Shown one piece after another: positions 46,011-54,168 of a stretch of 64,000 nt of DNA. A program made the position numbers and the translations under genes. Origin of the DNA: Alphaproteobacteria bacterium (lineage in GTDB: Bacteria > Pseudomonadota > Alphaproteobacteria > Rhodospirillales > WMHbin7); the NCBI GenBank assembly GCA_015231795.1, contig JADGAX010000003.1:1-64000 (forward strand), in the 5' to 3' direction. The notes under the pieces were generated by a model that was not told the origin of the DNA, ran no database searches, and worked only from the letters and a program-made list of their open reading frames with translations. The stretch's first letter is position 1. Each line of letters begins with the position of its first letter.

Positions 46011-46397
46011 TCAGAAGTCGCCCAGCACGCTCGACATTTTGGTCTTGAGCGTCTCGGCGTTGAAGGGCTTGACGATGTAGTTCGAAACCCCGGCTTCCTT
46101 GGCGGCGATGACGTTTTCCGATTTGCTTTCGGCCGTCACCATGATGAAGGGAACGCCCTTGAGCTTGGCATCGGCGCGCACTTCCTTAAGAAGCTGCAGA
46201 CCGGTCATCGGCTCCATGTTCCAGTCGGAAATGACCAAACCGTACTGGGCGTTGCGCAACAACTGCAGAGCCATCGAACCGTCGGTTGCTTCATCGACGT
46301 TCATGAACCCGAGCTGCTTGAGAAGGTTACGCACGATACGCAACATCGTCTTGTAATCGTCGACGATGAGAACCTTCATATTCTTATCGACAGCCAT
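46011..46397 (-). CDS. cheY: chemotaxis response regulator CheY
   Basis: The 128-residue single-domain receiver has the acidic pocket D13, D14, the phosphorylation site D58 in VISDWNMEP, T88 and K110. Sequence around EPMTGLQLLKEVRAD is typical of true CheY. When phosphorylated it should bind FliM and change motor rotation. It lies between cheZ and motE; the 138-base gap upstream could hold an internal promoter. Confidence 0.93.
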   Translation of the reverse strand: MAVDKNMKVLIVDDYKTMLRIVRNLLKQLGFMNVDEATDGSMALQLLRNAQYGLVISDWNMEPMTGLQLLKEVRADAKLKGVPFIMVTAESKSENVIAAKEAGVSNYIVKPFNAETLKTKMSSVLGDF

Positions 46398-46535
46398 TCA
46401 TGGCTCCTATCGGATGCTGTGAATCGGATCGTTCCATGCCCCCCAATCCCCTGGACGGGCCAAGAACGGTATTACGGTTTATTATTCAAGGGCGCAAGCC
46501 TTTTTCAAGCCATTTTCTATGGATAGGACGCTTTC

Positions 46536-47255
46536 TCAGCCGCCCGTGGCGATCCCGGGCTTGGGCAGTTTGCGCCTCTCGGCCAGTTCGAAGGTGATTT
46601 CCTTGGCCTTCTGGGGGCTGACATTGGACAAAACGTCGGCGGCCTTCTTCTCTTTCATGCGCTCGATGACGTCCAAAAGAATGGCCATATCCAATTCTTC
46701 GAAGATCTTGGCGGCGTCCTTGGGCTTCATCGATTCGTAAATCTTGACCAGGCTGCGCATTTTGGCGTCTTCCTGCTCGTCGTACTTGCGCAGCAAGGCC
46801 TCGATCGTTCCTTGAACCTGCTTCATTTCAGCCAGTTTCTTGGTCAGGCGCGCCTCGGCGGCCTTGGCCAAGTCCTCGCGCATCTGCATTTCCTTGGCCC
46901 TGGCTTCCAACTCGTCGCGTCTGGCCACCAGCTTTTGCAGCACTTCCAACTCGGCCGGGGTATAGCTGGCCGGATCGCCGCTGGGAATCGGCGGCGACTG
47001 CAGGGCCGTGCTGGCGGCGGGCGGCGAGGTGACTTCGGGATTGGGGGGCGGGGCAGCCTGTGGGGCGGGAGCCGCCGGGGCTTGCTTGGGTTGAACCGGA
47101 CTTGGTTGCTGGGCTTCGACGCTGGCGGCCACGGTGATGCTGGGCGGCGCCTTGGACCAGCCATCGATCAGCCCGCCGACCTTGACGGTCAGGACCAAGC
47201 CTCCCAGAATGATCAGAATCGGCAACAGGCGGAATTTTTCGAATATTTTCTTCAT
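46536..47255 (-). CDS. motE: MotE-like flagellar motor protein
   Basis: The 239-residue protein has one N-terminal membrane helix (10-30), a Pro/Ala-rich linker, a coiled coil (about 100-165) and a C-terminal MgtE-N-like helical domain with MKPKDAAKIFEELD. This is the layout of MotE, known as a chaperone for the motor protein MotC in some alphaproteobacteria. It starts 1 base after the DUF6468 gene stop. Confidence 0.8.
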   Translation of the reverse strand: MKKIFEKFRLLPILIILGGLVLTVKVGGLIDGWSKAPPSITVAASVEAQQPSPVQPKQAPAAPAPQAAPPPNPEVTSPPAASTALQSPPIPSGDPASYTPAELEVLQKLVARRDELEARAKEMQMREDLAKAAEARLTKKLAEMKQVQGTIEALLRKYDEQEDAKMRSLVKIYESMKPKDAAKIFEELDMAILLDVIERMKEKKAADVLSNVSPQKAKEITFELAERRKLPKPGIATGG

Positions 47256-47256
47256 G

Positions 47257-47883
47257 TTAGCGGGCCGACTGCAAGGCCCTCAACAATGCGCGTTCGGCTT
47301 CTGACCGATCGTCCATGTCGTCGGGCGGCATGCGGAAACTGTCATCCAGGCGGGGTTCCCGGCGCTGGGGCGCCGACGCCTGCGCGGGTGCTGCGGCGGG
47401 GCGGGGCGGCGGCGGGGCGGCGGGGCGCGACGCCTGGGGCGGCGGTTGTGGGGGGCTGAAGCTGGAGGCCGGTCTGGCGGCCGCCATGGTCCGGGGCGCC
47501 GAAGGCAGGCGGGGCGAGGGGGCGGGCGGGCTTGCGGCTTGTCCGCCCATGGTTTCGCCCCTGGCCATGCGAACCGAGCTTTCCAGGCGATTGGCCATGC
47601 TGTCGCTGCGGTCGATCATGAAGGCCAGATCGTCCTTCAGGCTGACCGCCTTTTCGATGCGGTCCTCAAGCTGGGTGCGGATGTCGTCGGCGGTTTTGCG
47701 CAGACGCGGAATGCTGGCCTCGGCGCGTTGGGTCGCCTCGTTGAAGGCGTTGATGACGCGGGCCAGCTCGTCCTTGTTCGAGCGCAACTGGCTAAGGCGT
47801 CGGTTCAAGATGACGGCATAGGCCAGAACGGCGCCGAGCAGCAGGACCATCAGAACGTCAAGGACAATGCCGAGCGAAGCCAT
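47257..47883 (-). CDS. DUF6468 family membrane-anchored protein
   Basis: The 208-residue protein has an N-terminal membrane helix (5-27), a coiled coil (about 28-110) and a long Pro/Ala/Arg-rich tail. It fits the DUF6468 family found in flagellar operons of alphaproteobacteria between fliM and motE. Function is unknown; placement suggests a part in motor assembly or stator control. Confidence 0.75.
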   Translation of the reverse strand: MASLGIVLDVLMVLLLGAVLAYAVILNRRLSQLRSNKDELARVINAFNEATQRAEASIPRLRKTADDIRTQLEDRIEKAVSLKDDLAFMIDRSDSMANRLESSVRMARGETMGGQAASPPAPSPRLPSAPRTMAAARPASSFSPPQPPPQASRPAAPPPPRPAAAPAQASAPQRREPRLDDSFRMPPDDMDDRSEAERALLRALQSAR

Positions 47884-47886
47884 GGC

Positions 47887-49104
47887 TTAAGCACCTCCTC
47901 CGGGTTTTTTCTTGGCCGCTTCGGCAGACGATCCCCTGCCTTCGATGCGAATGGCCATGTGATGACTTTTGCGGCCCATGCGGCCATAGAACATTTCGAC
48001 GTCGCCGCAATGCAGATCGACCAGCGAATCCGGGCTGGCGTTCAGCATGATGCGGTCACCGATCTTTAAGTTCAGCACTTCGCGCAGACGCATGGTCTGC
48101 ACGTCGAGTACGGCGTTCAAATCGACGTCGGTGATCCACAATTCTTCGGCCAAGTGGGTTTCCCAGATCGAATCGCGGCCGAACTTCTCGCCCATGAACA
48201 TCTGAAGCAGAAGCTCGCGCACCGGTTCCAAGGTGGCGTAGGGGATCAGCAGTTCCAGGCGTCCGCCACGGTCTTCCATGTCGATGCGCAGCTTGGCTAC
48301 GATGGCGGCGTTGGACGGGCGCGAAATGGTGGCGAAACGCGGGTTGGTTTCCAGCCGGTCAAAGCGGAAGGTGACGGGCGACAGCGGGTCGAACGCCGCC
48401 GAAAGATCTGAAAAGACCACATGCACCATGCGCTCGACCAGATTGCGTTCGATGGTGGTGTAGGGCCTGCCTTCGATGCGCATCGCAGCCGTGCCGCGCC
48501 TGCCGCCCAAGAGCACGTCGACGATGGAATAGATCAACGACGAATCAACGGTCAAAAGGCCGTAATTGTCCCATTCCTCGGCCTTGAAGACGGCCAGCAT
48601 GGCGGGCAGGGGAATCGAATTCAGATAGTCGCCGAAGCGGATGCTGACGATGTTGTCGAGCGAGACTTCGACGTTGTCCGAGGTGAAGTTGCGCAAGCTG
48701 GTGCTCATCATGCGCACCAAGCGGTCGAACACCACCTCCAGCATGGGTAGGCGCTCGTAGGAGACGAGCGCCGAATTCAAGATGGCCTGGATGCCCGATT
48801 TCTGGTCGCTGGCTTCGTGAACGTCGTCGAAGCCCAAAAGGCTGTCGATTTCGTCCTGGTTGAGCACGCGGGTCGATTCGCGCCCGCCGCCCGCAGCCGC
48901 CATGTCGGGATTGTCCTCTTCGCCCAACATGGCTTCCCATTCGGCGGCTGCTGCGGCGTCCATGCCGCCGCCACCCTCATCGCCGCCGCCGCCGCCCGCC
49001 TCGGCCTTCTTGTCCCCGCCTTCCTCGTCGTCGCCAGCCATGGCGGCCCATTCGGCCATCAAGGCTTCTTCATCTTGGTCGGTGCGGGGCGCTTCGTCTG
49101 CCAT
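47887..49104 (-). CDS. fliM: flagellar motor switch protein FliM with extended N-terminus
   Basis: The 405-residue protein contains the FliM middle domain and C-terminal SpoA domain (VQTMRLREVLNLKIGD). The CheY-binding motif LNQDEIDSLLGF normally sits at the extreme N-terminus but here is at 81-92, behind an acidic and Gly-rich extension. That extension holds two similar short motifs, EALMAEWAAMAG (13-24) and AAAEWEAMLG (52-61). FliM links CheY-P binding to rotor direction. It follows fliL in the operon. Confidence 0.93.
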   Translation of the reverse strand: MADEAPRTDQDEEALMAEWAAMAGDDEEGGDKKAEAGGGGGDEGGGGMDAAAAAEWEAMLGEEDNPDMAAAGGGRESTRVLNQDEIDSLLGFDDVHEASDQKSGIQAILNSALVSYERLPMLEVVFDRLVRMMSTSLRNFTSDNVEVSLDNIVSIRFGDYLNSIPLPAMLAVFKAEEWDNYGLLTVDSSLIYSIVDVLLGGRRGTAAMRIEGRPYTTIERNLVERMVHVVFSDLSAAFDPLSPVTFRFDRLETNPRFATISRPSNAAIVAKLRIDMEDRGGRLELLIPYATLEPVRELLLQMFMGEKFGRDSIWETHLAEELWITDVDLNAVLDVQTMRLREVLNLKIGDRIMLNASPDSLVDLHCGDVEMFYGRMGRKSHHMAIRIEGRGSSAEAAKKKPGGGA

Positions 49105-49120
49105 GGGGGTTCAGGTCCAA

Positions 49121-49678
49121 TTACTGGACCAGCATCTCCTTAAAGAGGACGTCGTTGACCTTGACCGGCTTGACGGCAGTGTTGACCCGGCTTAGCAGTT
49201 CCTCGCGCAAGCGATAGACGCCGGCGGCGCCCTGCAGGTCCTCGACCCTAAGTTCGCGCAGGTAAACCTGAAAATTATCGACGATTCTGGGCATCATCTG
49301 CTCGATGCGGGGCTGGTCCAAGGGGTTGGACAATTCCAGGCTGACCCTGATTTTCAGGTAGCTTTGGCGTCGTCCGGGCGAATTCAAGTTCACCAGCATG
49401 TCGGGCAGGTCGTAAAAGACCGACTGCGCCACCGCCTGGGGACCCCCCGGGGGCGCCCCATGCTCCGCTGCGGCAGGTTCTTCCTTGCCGCCGCCAATGC
49501 CGACCATGGCCAGGATGGGGTCGGCCAATCCGGTAAAGACGGCCCCCGCCGCCAGGCCGATGATCAGCACCAAAGGAATGGCCACCATCAAGATCAGCTT
49601 CTTCGAGCCGCCTTTTTTGGCAGCACCCCCGCCTTCCTCGCCGCCGCCTTCTTCCTGGTCTTCAAGATCCTGAACCAT
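49121..49678 (-). CDS. fliL: flagellar basal body-associated protein FliL
   Basis: The 185-residue protein has an acidic Gly-rich N-terminus, one membrane helix (about 28-52) and the FliL periplasmic domain with YDLPDMLVNLNSPGRRQSYLKI. It surrounds the stator and aids torque. ATG 49678 is preceded by GGGAG; the frame is open 14 codons upstream. It is first in the seven-gene minus-strand unit. Confidence 0.92.
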   Translation of the reverse strand: MVQDLEDQEEGGGEEGGGAAKKGGSKKLILMVAIPLVLIIGLAAGAVFTGLADPILAMVGIGGGKEEPAAAEHGAPPGGPQAVAQSVFYDLPDMLVNLNSPGRRQSYLKIRVSLELSNPLDQPRIEQMMPRIVDNFQVYLRELRVEDLQGAAGVYRLREELLSRVNTAVKPVKVNDVLFKEMLVQ

Positions 49679-49723
49679 AACGTCTCCCACAAGGCCTTGG
49701 CCGTGGCCACACTTCAACACTCA

Positions 49724-49740
49724 TGCTAAGGCCCAGCCGG
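49724..49740 (-). promoter_or_regulatory. weak candidate sigma-54 promoter before fliL
   Basis: On the minus strand CCGGCTGGGCCTTAGCA has GG and GC at the correct 12-base spacing and about 10 of 13 matches to YTGGCACGRNNNTTGCW. It lies about 46 bases upstream of the fliL ATG. Confidence 0.35.
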
Positions 49741-49791
49741 TTAATAAGAGGTAAGTGTCTGACAAGGACATTAGCAAGCGGGCTGGCAAAG

Positions 49792-49841
49792 CGGCAAGAA
49801 CTGCCCGGCAAGCACGGCAAGCGACCGGCAAGGGCGGCAAA
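49792..49841 (+). repeat. cluster of five short CGGCAAG-like repeats
   Basis: CGGCAAG occurs at 49792, 49806, 49815 and 49826 and CGGCAAA at 49835, with start-to-start distances of 14, 9, 11 and 9. The cluster lies between the divergent fliL and flgF genes, about 50-100 bases upstream of the flgF sigma-54 site, where enhancer proteins such as FlbD normally bind. Confidence 0.6.
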
Positions 49842-49891
49842 GCCGGACCCTCTCCCTGGTATCGAATCGTTTAAATACAGTCTATTAGCAG

Positions 49892-49908
49892 TTGGCACGG
49901 GGCGTGCA
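49892..49908 (+). promoter_or_regulatory. candidate sigma-54 promoter of flgF operon
   Basis: TTGGCACGGGGCGTGCA matches YTGGCACGRNNNTTGCW except for one base, with GG and GC in the right register. Transcription would start near 49919, giving a leader of about 36 bases before flgF. Confidence 0.7.
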
Positions 49909-49954
49909 CAAAAGGGGCTGAACAGTCGTAACGCCCATCAAGGACGCTCCGGTC

Positions 49955-50692
49955 ATGGAAACCACCTCCTACGTTGCCCTTTCTCGCCAGGCGGCTCTTT
50001 GGCGGCAAATGGACATGGTGGCCAACAATCTGGCCAATATGAACACCCCGGCCTTCAAGGCCGAGAACATGATGTTCCGCGACTATGTGCTGCAATCGCG
50101 CACGGCGGATCGCCCGTTCGGCGACAAGACGGCCTATGTCCAGGACGTCTCGATCTATCGCAACATGAGCGAAGGCGCCATTTCCGAGACCGGCAATCCC
50201 TTGGATGTCGCAATCAAGGGCGAGGGCTTCATGGTCGTCGATACGCCGCAGGGCCAGCGCTACAGCCGCACCGGCCATTTCCGCCTGGACGAGGCCGGTC
50301 AGTTGGTGACGGCCGACGGCCATCCGGTTCTGTCGACCACCGACCAGCCCTTCTTCTTCGCACCCAATGAGCAGTCGGTTTCGATCGCCTCCGACGGCAC
50401 GGTTTCCACGGAAAACGGCCAGGTCGGCAAGTTGCGCGTCGTGAAATTCGAAAACGACCAGGAATTGCGCAAGGTCTCGGGCGGTCTTTATCAGACCGAG
50501 GCCCAGCCGCAGGATGTCGACAAGCCGCATGTCGTGCAGGGAATGATCGAGGGATCGAACGTCCTGCCCGTGGTCGAGGTCGGCAAGATGATTCAAGTTC
50601 AACGCAGCTACGAGGCCGTGCAGCGCATGATCGAAAACGAGCATGAGCGCGTGCGCAAGGCCATCGACGTGCTGGGACGCACGTCGAGATAA
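49955..50692 (+). CDS. flgF: flagellar proximal rod protein FlgF
   Basis: The 245-residue protein shows the rod-protein N-terminal motif MVANNLANMNTPAFK, a central FlgF/G domain (GNPLDVAIKGEGFMVV, YSRTGHFRLDEAGQLV) and the C-terminal helix EVGKMIQVQRSYEAVQRMI. It forms the proximal rod of the basal body. It opens the flgF-flgG-flgA-flgH operon behind a sigma-54 type promoter. Confidence 0.93.
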   Translation: METTSYVALSRQAALWRQMDMVANNLANMNTPAFKAENMMFRDYVLQSRTADRPFGDKTAYVQDVSIYRNMSEGAISETGNPLDVAIKGEGFMVVDTPQGQRYSRTGHFRLDEAGQLVTADGHPVLSTTDQPFFFAPNEQSVSIASDGTVSTENGQVGKLRVVKFENDQELRKVSGGLYQTEAQPQDVDKPHVVQGMIEGSNVLPVVEVGKMIQVQRSYEAVQRMIENEHERVRKAIDVLGRTSR

Positions 50693-50717
50693 GGGTTTTA
50701 GAGGAAAGGAACGCGTC

Positions 50718-51503
50718 ATGAGGTCGCTCAATATCGCCGCCACGGGAATGTTGGCCCAACAGACCAACGTCGAGGTGATCTCGAACAACATCGCCAACAT
50801 GAACACCACGGCCTATTCGCGCAGAAGGCCCGAGTTCAACGACCTTCTGTACCAGAATTTGCGGCGCGTCGGCGCCAACTCGTCGGACTCGGGCACCATC
50901 GTGCCGTCGGGCGTTCAGTTGGGCCTGGGCGTGCGCACTGCCGCCGTCTACCGCATCACCGAGCAGGGCAGTCTGCTCAACACCGACAACACGCTTGACC
51001 TTGCCGTGCAGGGGAAAGGCTATTTCCGGGTGACGCTGCCCAATGGCGATACCGGATATTCGCGCGACGGCTCGTTCCAGCTTTCGGCTGACCGGGCGAT
51101 CGTTACCCACAACGGCTATACCGTGCAGCCTGGCCTGACCATTCCGGCCAATGCGGTCAGCGTTTCGATCAACGCTTCGGGCCAGGTGTCGGCCAAGATC
51201 GACGGCCAGGTGGCGCCGCAGGTGATCGGCCAGTTCGATCTGGCCACCTTCGCCAACGAGGCGGGCCTGGAAGCCATCGGCGACAACATGTTCTTGGAAA
51301 CCCCGGCCTCGGGCCAGGCGGCGGTCTCGACGCCGGGTCAGCTGGGATATGGAACCTTGTTGCAGGGCTTCCTTGAGACCTCGAACGTCAATGTGGTGGC
51401 CGAAGTGACCAATCTGATCAGCGCGCAGCGAGCCTATGAAATGAACTCCAAGGTCATCAAGACCTCGGATGAGATGATGGGTTCAGTGACGCAGCTGAAA
51501 TAG
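50718..51503 (+). CDS. flgG: flagellar distal rod protein FlgG
   Basis: The 261-residue protein starts MRSLNIAATGMLAQQ and has NNIANMNTTAYSRRRPEF, GYFRVTLPNGDTGYSRDG and ETSNVNVVAEVTNLISAQRAYEMNSK, all typical of FlgG. It builds the distal rod through the periplasm. GAGGAAAGGA precedes ATG 50718, 26 bases after flgF. Confidence 0.96.
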   Translation: MRSLNIAATGMLAQQTNVEVISNNIANMNTTAYSRRRPEFNDLLYQNLRRVGANSSDSGTIVPSGVQLGLGVRTAAVYRITEQGSLLNTDNTLDLAVQGKGYFRVTLPNGDTGYSRDGSFQLSADRAIVTHNGYTVQPGLTIPANAVSVSINASGQVSAKIDGQVAPQVIGQFDLATFANEAGLEAIGDNMFLETPASGQAAVSTPGQLGYGTLLQGFLETSNVNVVAEVTNLISAQRAYEMNSKVIKTSDEMMGSVTQLK

Positions 51504-51515
51504 TAGGAGACGGCC

Positions 51516-52496
51516 ATGAACGTCTTTCGCATCGCTTTTCTGGTTCTAGCCTTTCTGACGTCGGCGGCTCCCGCCTTCGCAGACGAGCCGAAACTTGCCT
51601 TGCTTGCAGCCCCCCCGGTCCTCAAAGGCCAGGCCCTGGTGGAGGGCGATATCCTCGTGCTTGGCGATATTTTCGACAATCTGGATGCCGTCAAGGCCAA
51701 GAAACCTGTCGCCTATGCCCCCAAGCCGGGAAGCCGCACCACGCTGGAAGCCAACTGGCTCTACGCCCTGGCGCAACAGCAAGGCGTCGCTTGGCGCCCG
51801 GCAAGCCTTTACGACCGCATCGTGGTCGAGCGGGCGGGGCAGACGGTCGCTCGCGAAGCCATCGAAAATGCGCTGCTGTCGGCGCTGGCTCCTTATGGCG
51901 TTGCCTCGGATTCGGCTGTTGAACTGGCGAACCGCTCCATTTCCCTCAACATCCCGGTCGACGCCAAGCCGGTGGTGGCCGTGCGCGCCCTTACCTACGA
52001 CGAACGTTCACGCCGTTTCTCGGCCACGTTGGAAGTGCCGGCCGGCACGCCGAACGCCCTGCAGGCCAAGGTCAGCGGGCGCGTCGTCAGCCAGTTGGAA
52101 ATTCCCGTGCTGGCCCGCTCGATCCAGAAGAACGAGCCGATCGCCATCGACGATCTTAAGATGGTTCCGGTCAGCGCCGACATGGTGCGCGCCGACACCA
52201 TCACCGACCCCGGCCAGATTGCGGGCAAGGCGCCGCGCCGCTTCATGAAGGCGGGCCAAACGGTCAGCCTGCAGGATATCCAGCGCCCTGTCATGGTGCC
52301 CAAGAACAGTACGGTGACCATGGTTCTGAGGTCGGCGGGCATGACGCTGACCGCCATGGGACAGGCCAACGAGGATGGCGGCCAAGGCGACATCATCCAT
52401 GTGACCAATTCGAAGAGCCGCAGCGTTGTGGAAGCCACCGTGATCGGGCAGGGACTGGTGACCGTCCGCCCGCAATCGGCCCGCGCCATCAATTGA
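51516..52496 (+). CDS. flgA: flagellar P-ring chaperone FlgA
   Basis: The 326-residue protein has a signal peptide cleaved after PAFA (about residue 22) and the C-terminal SAF/FlgA domain (SIQKNEPIAIDDLKMVPV, AGQTVSLQDIQRPVMVPKNSTVTM). It assists FlgI assembly into the P ring in the periplasm. GGAG precedes the start, which lies 13 bases after flgG. Confidence 0.93.
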   Translation: MNVFRIAFLVLAFLTSAAPAFADEPKLALLAAPPVLKGQALVEGDILVLGDIFDNLDAVKAKKPVAYAPKPGSRTTLEANWLYALAQQQGVAWRPASLYDRIVVERAGQTVAREAIENALLSALAPYGVASDSAVELANRSISLNIPVDAKPVVAVRALTYDERSRRFSATLEVPAGTPNALQAKVSGRVVSQLEIPVLARSIQKNEPIAIDDLKMVPVSADMVRADTITDPGQIAGKAPRRFMKAGQTVSLQDIQRPVMVPKNSTVTMVLRSAGMTLTAMGQANEDGGQGDIIHVTNSKSRSVVEATVIGQGLVTVRPQSARAIN

Positions 52497-52512
52497 GAGC
52501 CAGGAGGCCATT

Positions 52513-53259
52513 ATGAAGACCACGTTCCGTACGTCGCTTCTGCTTGCCGCGGCCAGCCTGACGCTGGCGGGTTGCAACACCATCAACCGCCTAAGCGAAG
52601 TTGGCGAAGCGCCGAAGACCTCGAAGGTTAGCGATCCGACGCAAAACCCCAGTTATCGCCCGGTCAGCATGCCGATGCCCGCCCCCAAAACGGCGGCGGC
52701 CAATCCCAACTCGCTGTGGCGTCCGGGTGCTAGGGCCTTCTTCAAGGACAACCGGGCGGGCGAGGTGGGCGACATCCTGACCATTCAGGTCAGCATCAGC
52801 GACAACAGCACGCTGAGCAACAAGACCACGGAAAGCCGCGACAACAGCGAGGGAACCGACGCCCTTTCGCTGCTGGGCTACGAAAAGCAGCTCTTCAAGC
52901 TGTTCCCCGGCGCCGACGCCTCGAGTCTGGCCAGCATGGGCAGCACGCATGACGTTACCGGCGACGGCAAGATAACCCGTTCGGAAGCCATCAACGTCAC
53001 CCTGGCCGCCGTCATCATCCAGGTGCTGCCGAACGGCAATCTGGTGTTGGCGGGCAAGCAGGAGGTTCGGGTGAACAATGAACTGCGCGAACTGACGGTT
53101 TCGGGCATCGTCAGGCCATCGGACATCGATTCGACCAACACGATCAGTTCGGAGAAGATCGCCGAGGCCAGGATCACCTATGGCGGTCGAGGCACCCTGT
53201 CGGATCTGCAGCAGCCTCGTTACGGCCAGCAGCTGTTTGACATCCTGTTCCCCTTCTGA
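52513..53259 (+). CDS. flgH: flagellar L-ring lipoprotein FlgH
   Basis: The 248-residue protein has a lipobox LAGC with Cys21 and the FlgH motifs SLWRPGARAFFKDNRAGEVGD, VLPNGNLVLAGKQEV and the C-terminal ARITYGGRGTLSD. It forms the outer-membrane L ring. It is the last gene of the flgFGAH operon. Confidence 0.95.
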   Translation: MKTTFRTSLLLAAASLTLAGCNTINRLSEVGEAPKTSKVSDPTQNPSYRPVSMPMPAPKTAAANPNSLWRPGARAFFKDNRAGEVGDILTIQVSISDNSTLSNKTTESRDNSEGTDALSLLGYEKQLFKLFPGADASSLASMGSTHDVTGDGKITRSEAINVTLAAVIIQVLPNGNLVLAGKQEVRVNNELRELTVSGIVRPSDIDSTNTISSEKIAEARITYGGRGTLSDLQQPRYGQQLFDILFPF

Positions 53260-53280
53260 TTAGAATTCTTATAAACCACT

Positions 53281-53309
53281 GCGGCGCCGGGCTACAGCTC
53301 TGGCGCCGC
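53281..53309 (+). terminator. GC-rich inverted repeat after flgH
   Basis: GCGGCGCC (53281-53288) and GGCGCCGC (53302-53309) are perfect complements over a 13-base loop, 22 bases after flgH. No T run follows, so termination is plausible but not certain. Confidence 0.45.
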
Positions 53310-53421
53310 AAGCCTGGGGACAGGATTCTTTCAGAATTCACAAGCACATGGAATCTTGATAGTCTATGCTCAGTGCTTAGGGGTTACATTCGGCACAACC
53401 GCAATAATTGGGAGATCAGTG

Positions 53422-54099
53422 ATGGCCAAGAACCAGATTGAAATGTTGACGCGCGGTGAAGAGGATGCGCTGGCTCTGGCCCGCTCTGCCGTTCAAATTG
53501 CCGAATCCCGCAAGAAGGGCGGCGCCGATCTGACCAGCGCGCTCGACAATAATTTGCAGCTTTGGGTCGCCATCCGCACGCTGATGCAGCGCCCCGAATG
53601 CCAGTTGCCCAAAACGATCCGCGACAACCTGATCCGTTTGTCGCAATTCGCCGCCCAGAAAACCTTCGAAGTGGCGAACGGCGTCACCGACGATATTCTG
53701 GACAGCCTGATCAATCTCAATCTCCAGATTTCCGAAGGCTTGCTGGAAGGCGCTACCGGAACCCGCATTCGCGAGCGGGCCTATAAATTGTGGGAAAAGG
53801 ATGGCCGCAAGCCGAACCGCGATCTCGATCATTGGCTGACCGCCGAGTACGAGATCACCCAGGCCGCCGACTATGCCAAGGCGCTCAAGGAATTCGCCCG
53901 CATCATGGGATCGAAGCCGATTACCGAGCATAAGAAGGTCCAGGCCACCAAGGCTCCGGCCAAAAAGGCCGCCGCTCCGGCTAAGAAGGCCGCCGCCCCG
54001 GCCAAGAAGGCTGCTCCCGCCAAGGCTCCGGCCAAGAAAGCGGCGCCTGCCAAGAAGGCGGCACCCGCCAAGAAGGCTCCTGCGAAGAAAAAGAAGTAA
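53422..54099 (+). CDS. FlaF-like domain fused to DUF2934 and a histone H1-like tail
   Basis: The 225-residue protein has three parts. Residues 6-112 resemble FlaF, the flagellin regulator: LDNNLQLWVAIRTLM and VTDDILDSLINLNLQISEGLLE parallel LRFNHLLWTIIQTDI and TANLLDVLINVNRNLAEGL in the FlaF of this window. Residues 115-146 (RIRERAYKLWEKDG and DHWLTAEYEI) match the DUF2934 pattern. Residues 176-225 are repeats of AKKAA and APAKK, a strongly basic tail like histone H1 or AlgP that would bind nucleic acid. GGGAG precedes ATG 53422, and a strong terminator follows. A role in flagellar gene regulation is inferred from domain and place. Confidence 0.8.
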   Translation: MAKNQIEMLTRGEEDALALARSAVQIAESRKKGGADLTSALDNNLQLWVAIRTLMQRPECQLPKTIRDNLIRLSQFAAQKTFEVANGVTDDILDSLINLNLQISEGLLEGATGTRIRERAYKLWEKDGRKPNRDLDHWLTAEYEITQAADYAKALKEFARIMGSKPITEHKKVQATKAPAKKAAAPAKKAAAPAKKAAPAKAPAKKAAPAKKAAPAKKAPAKKKK

Positions 54100-54121
54100 G
54101 TCTGGCTTGTTGCCGACAGCG

Positions 54122-54150
54122 AAAGGGCCGGGTTTTACCCGGCCCTTTTT
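54122..54150 (+). terminator. Rho-independent terminator
   Basis: AAAGGGCCGGGT and ACCCGGCCCTTT pair over a short T loop and run into further T residues, 23 bases after the FlaF-DUF2934 gene. It may also serve the convergent dksA-like gene. Confidence 0.9.
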
Positions 54151-54168
54151 GCTGTCAAAGCGGATGGC

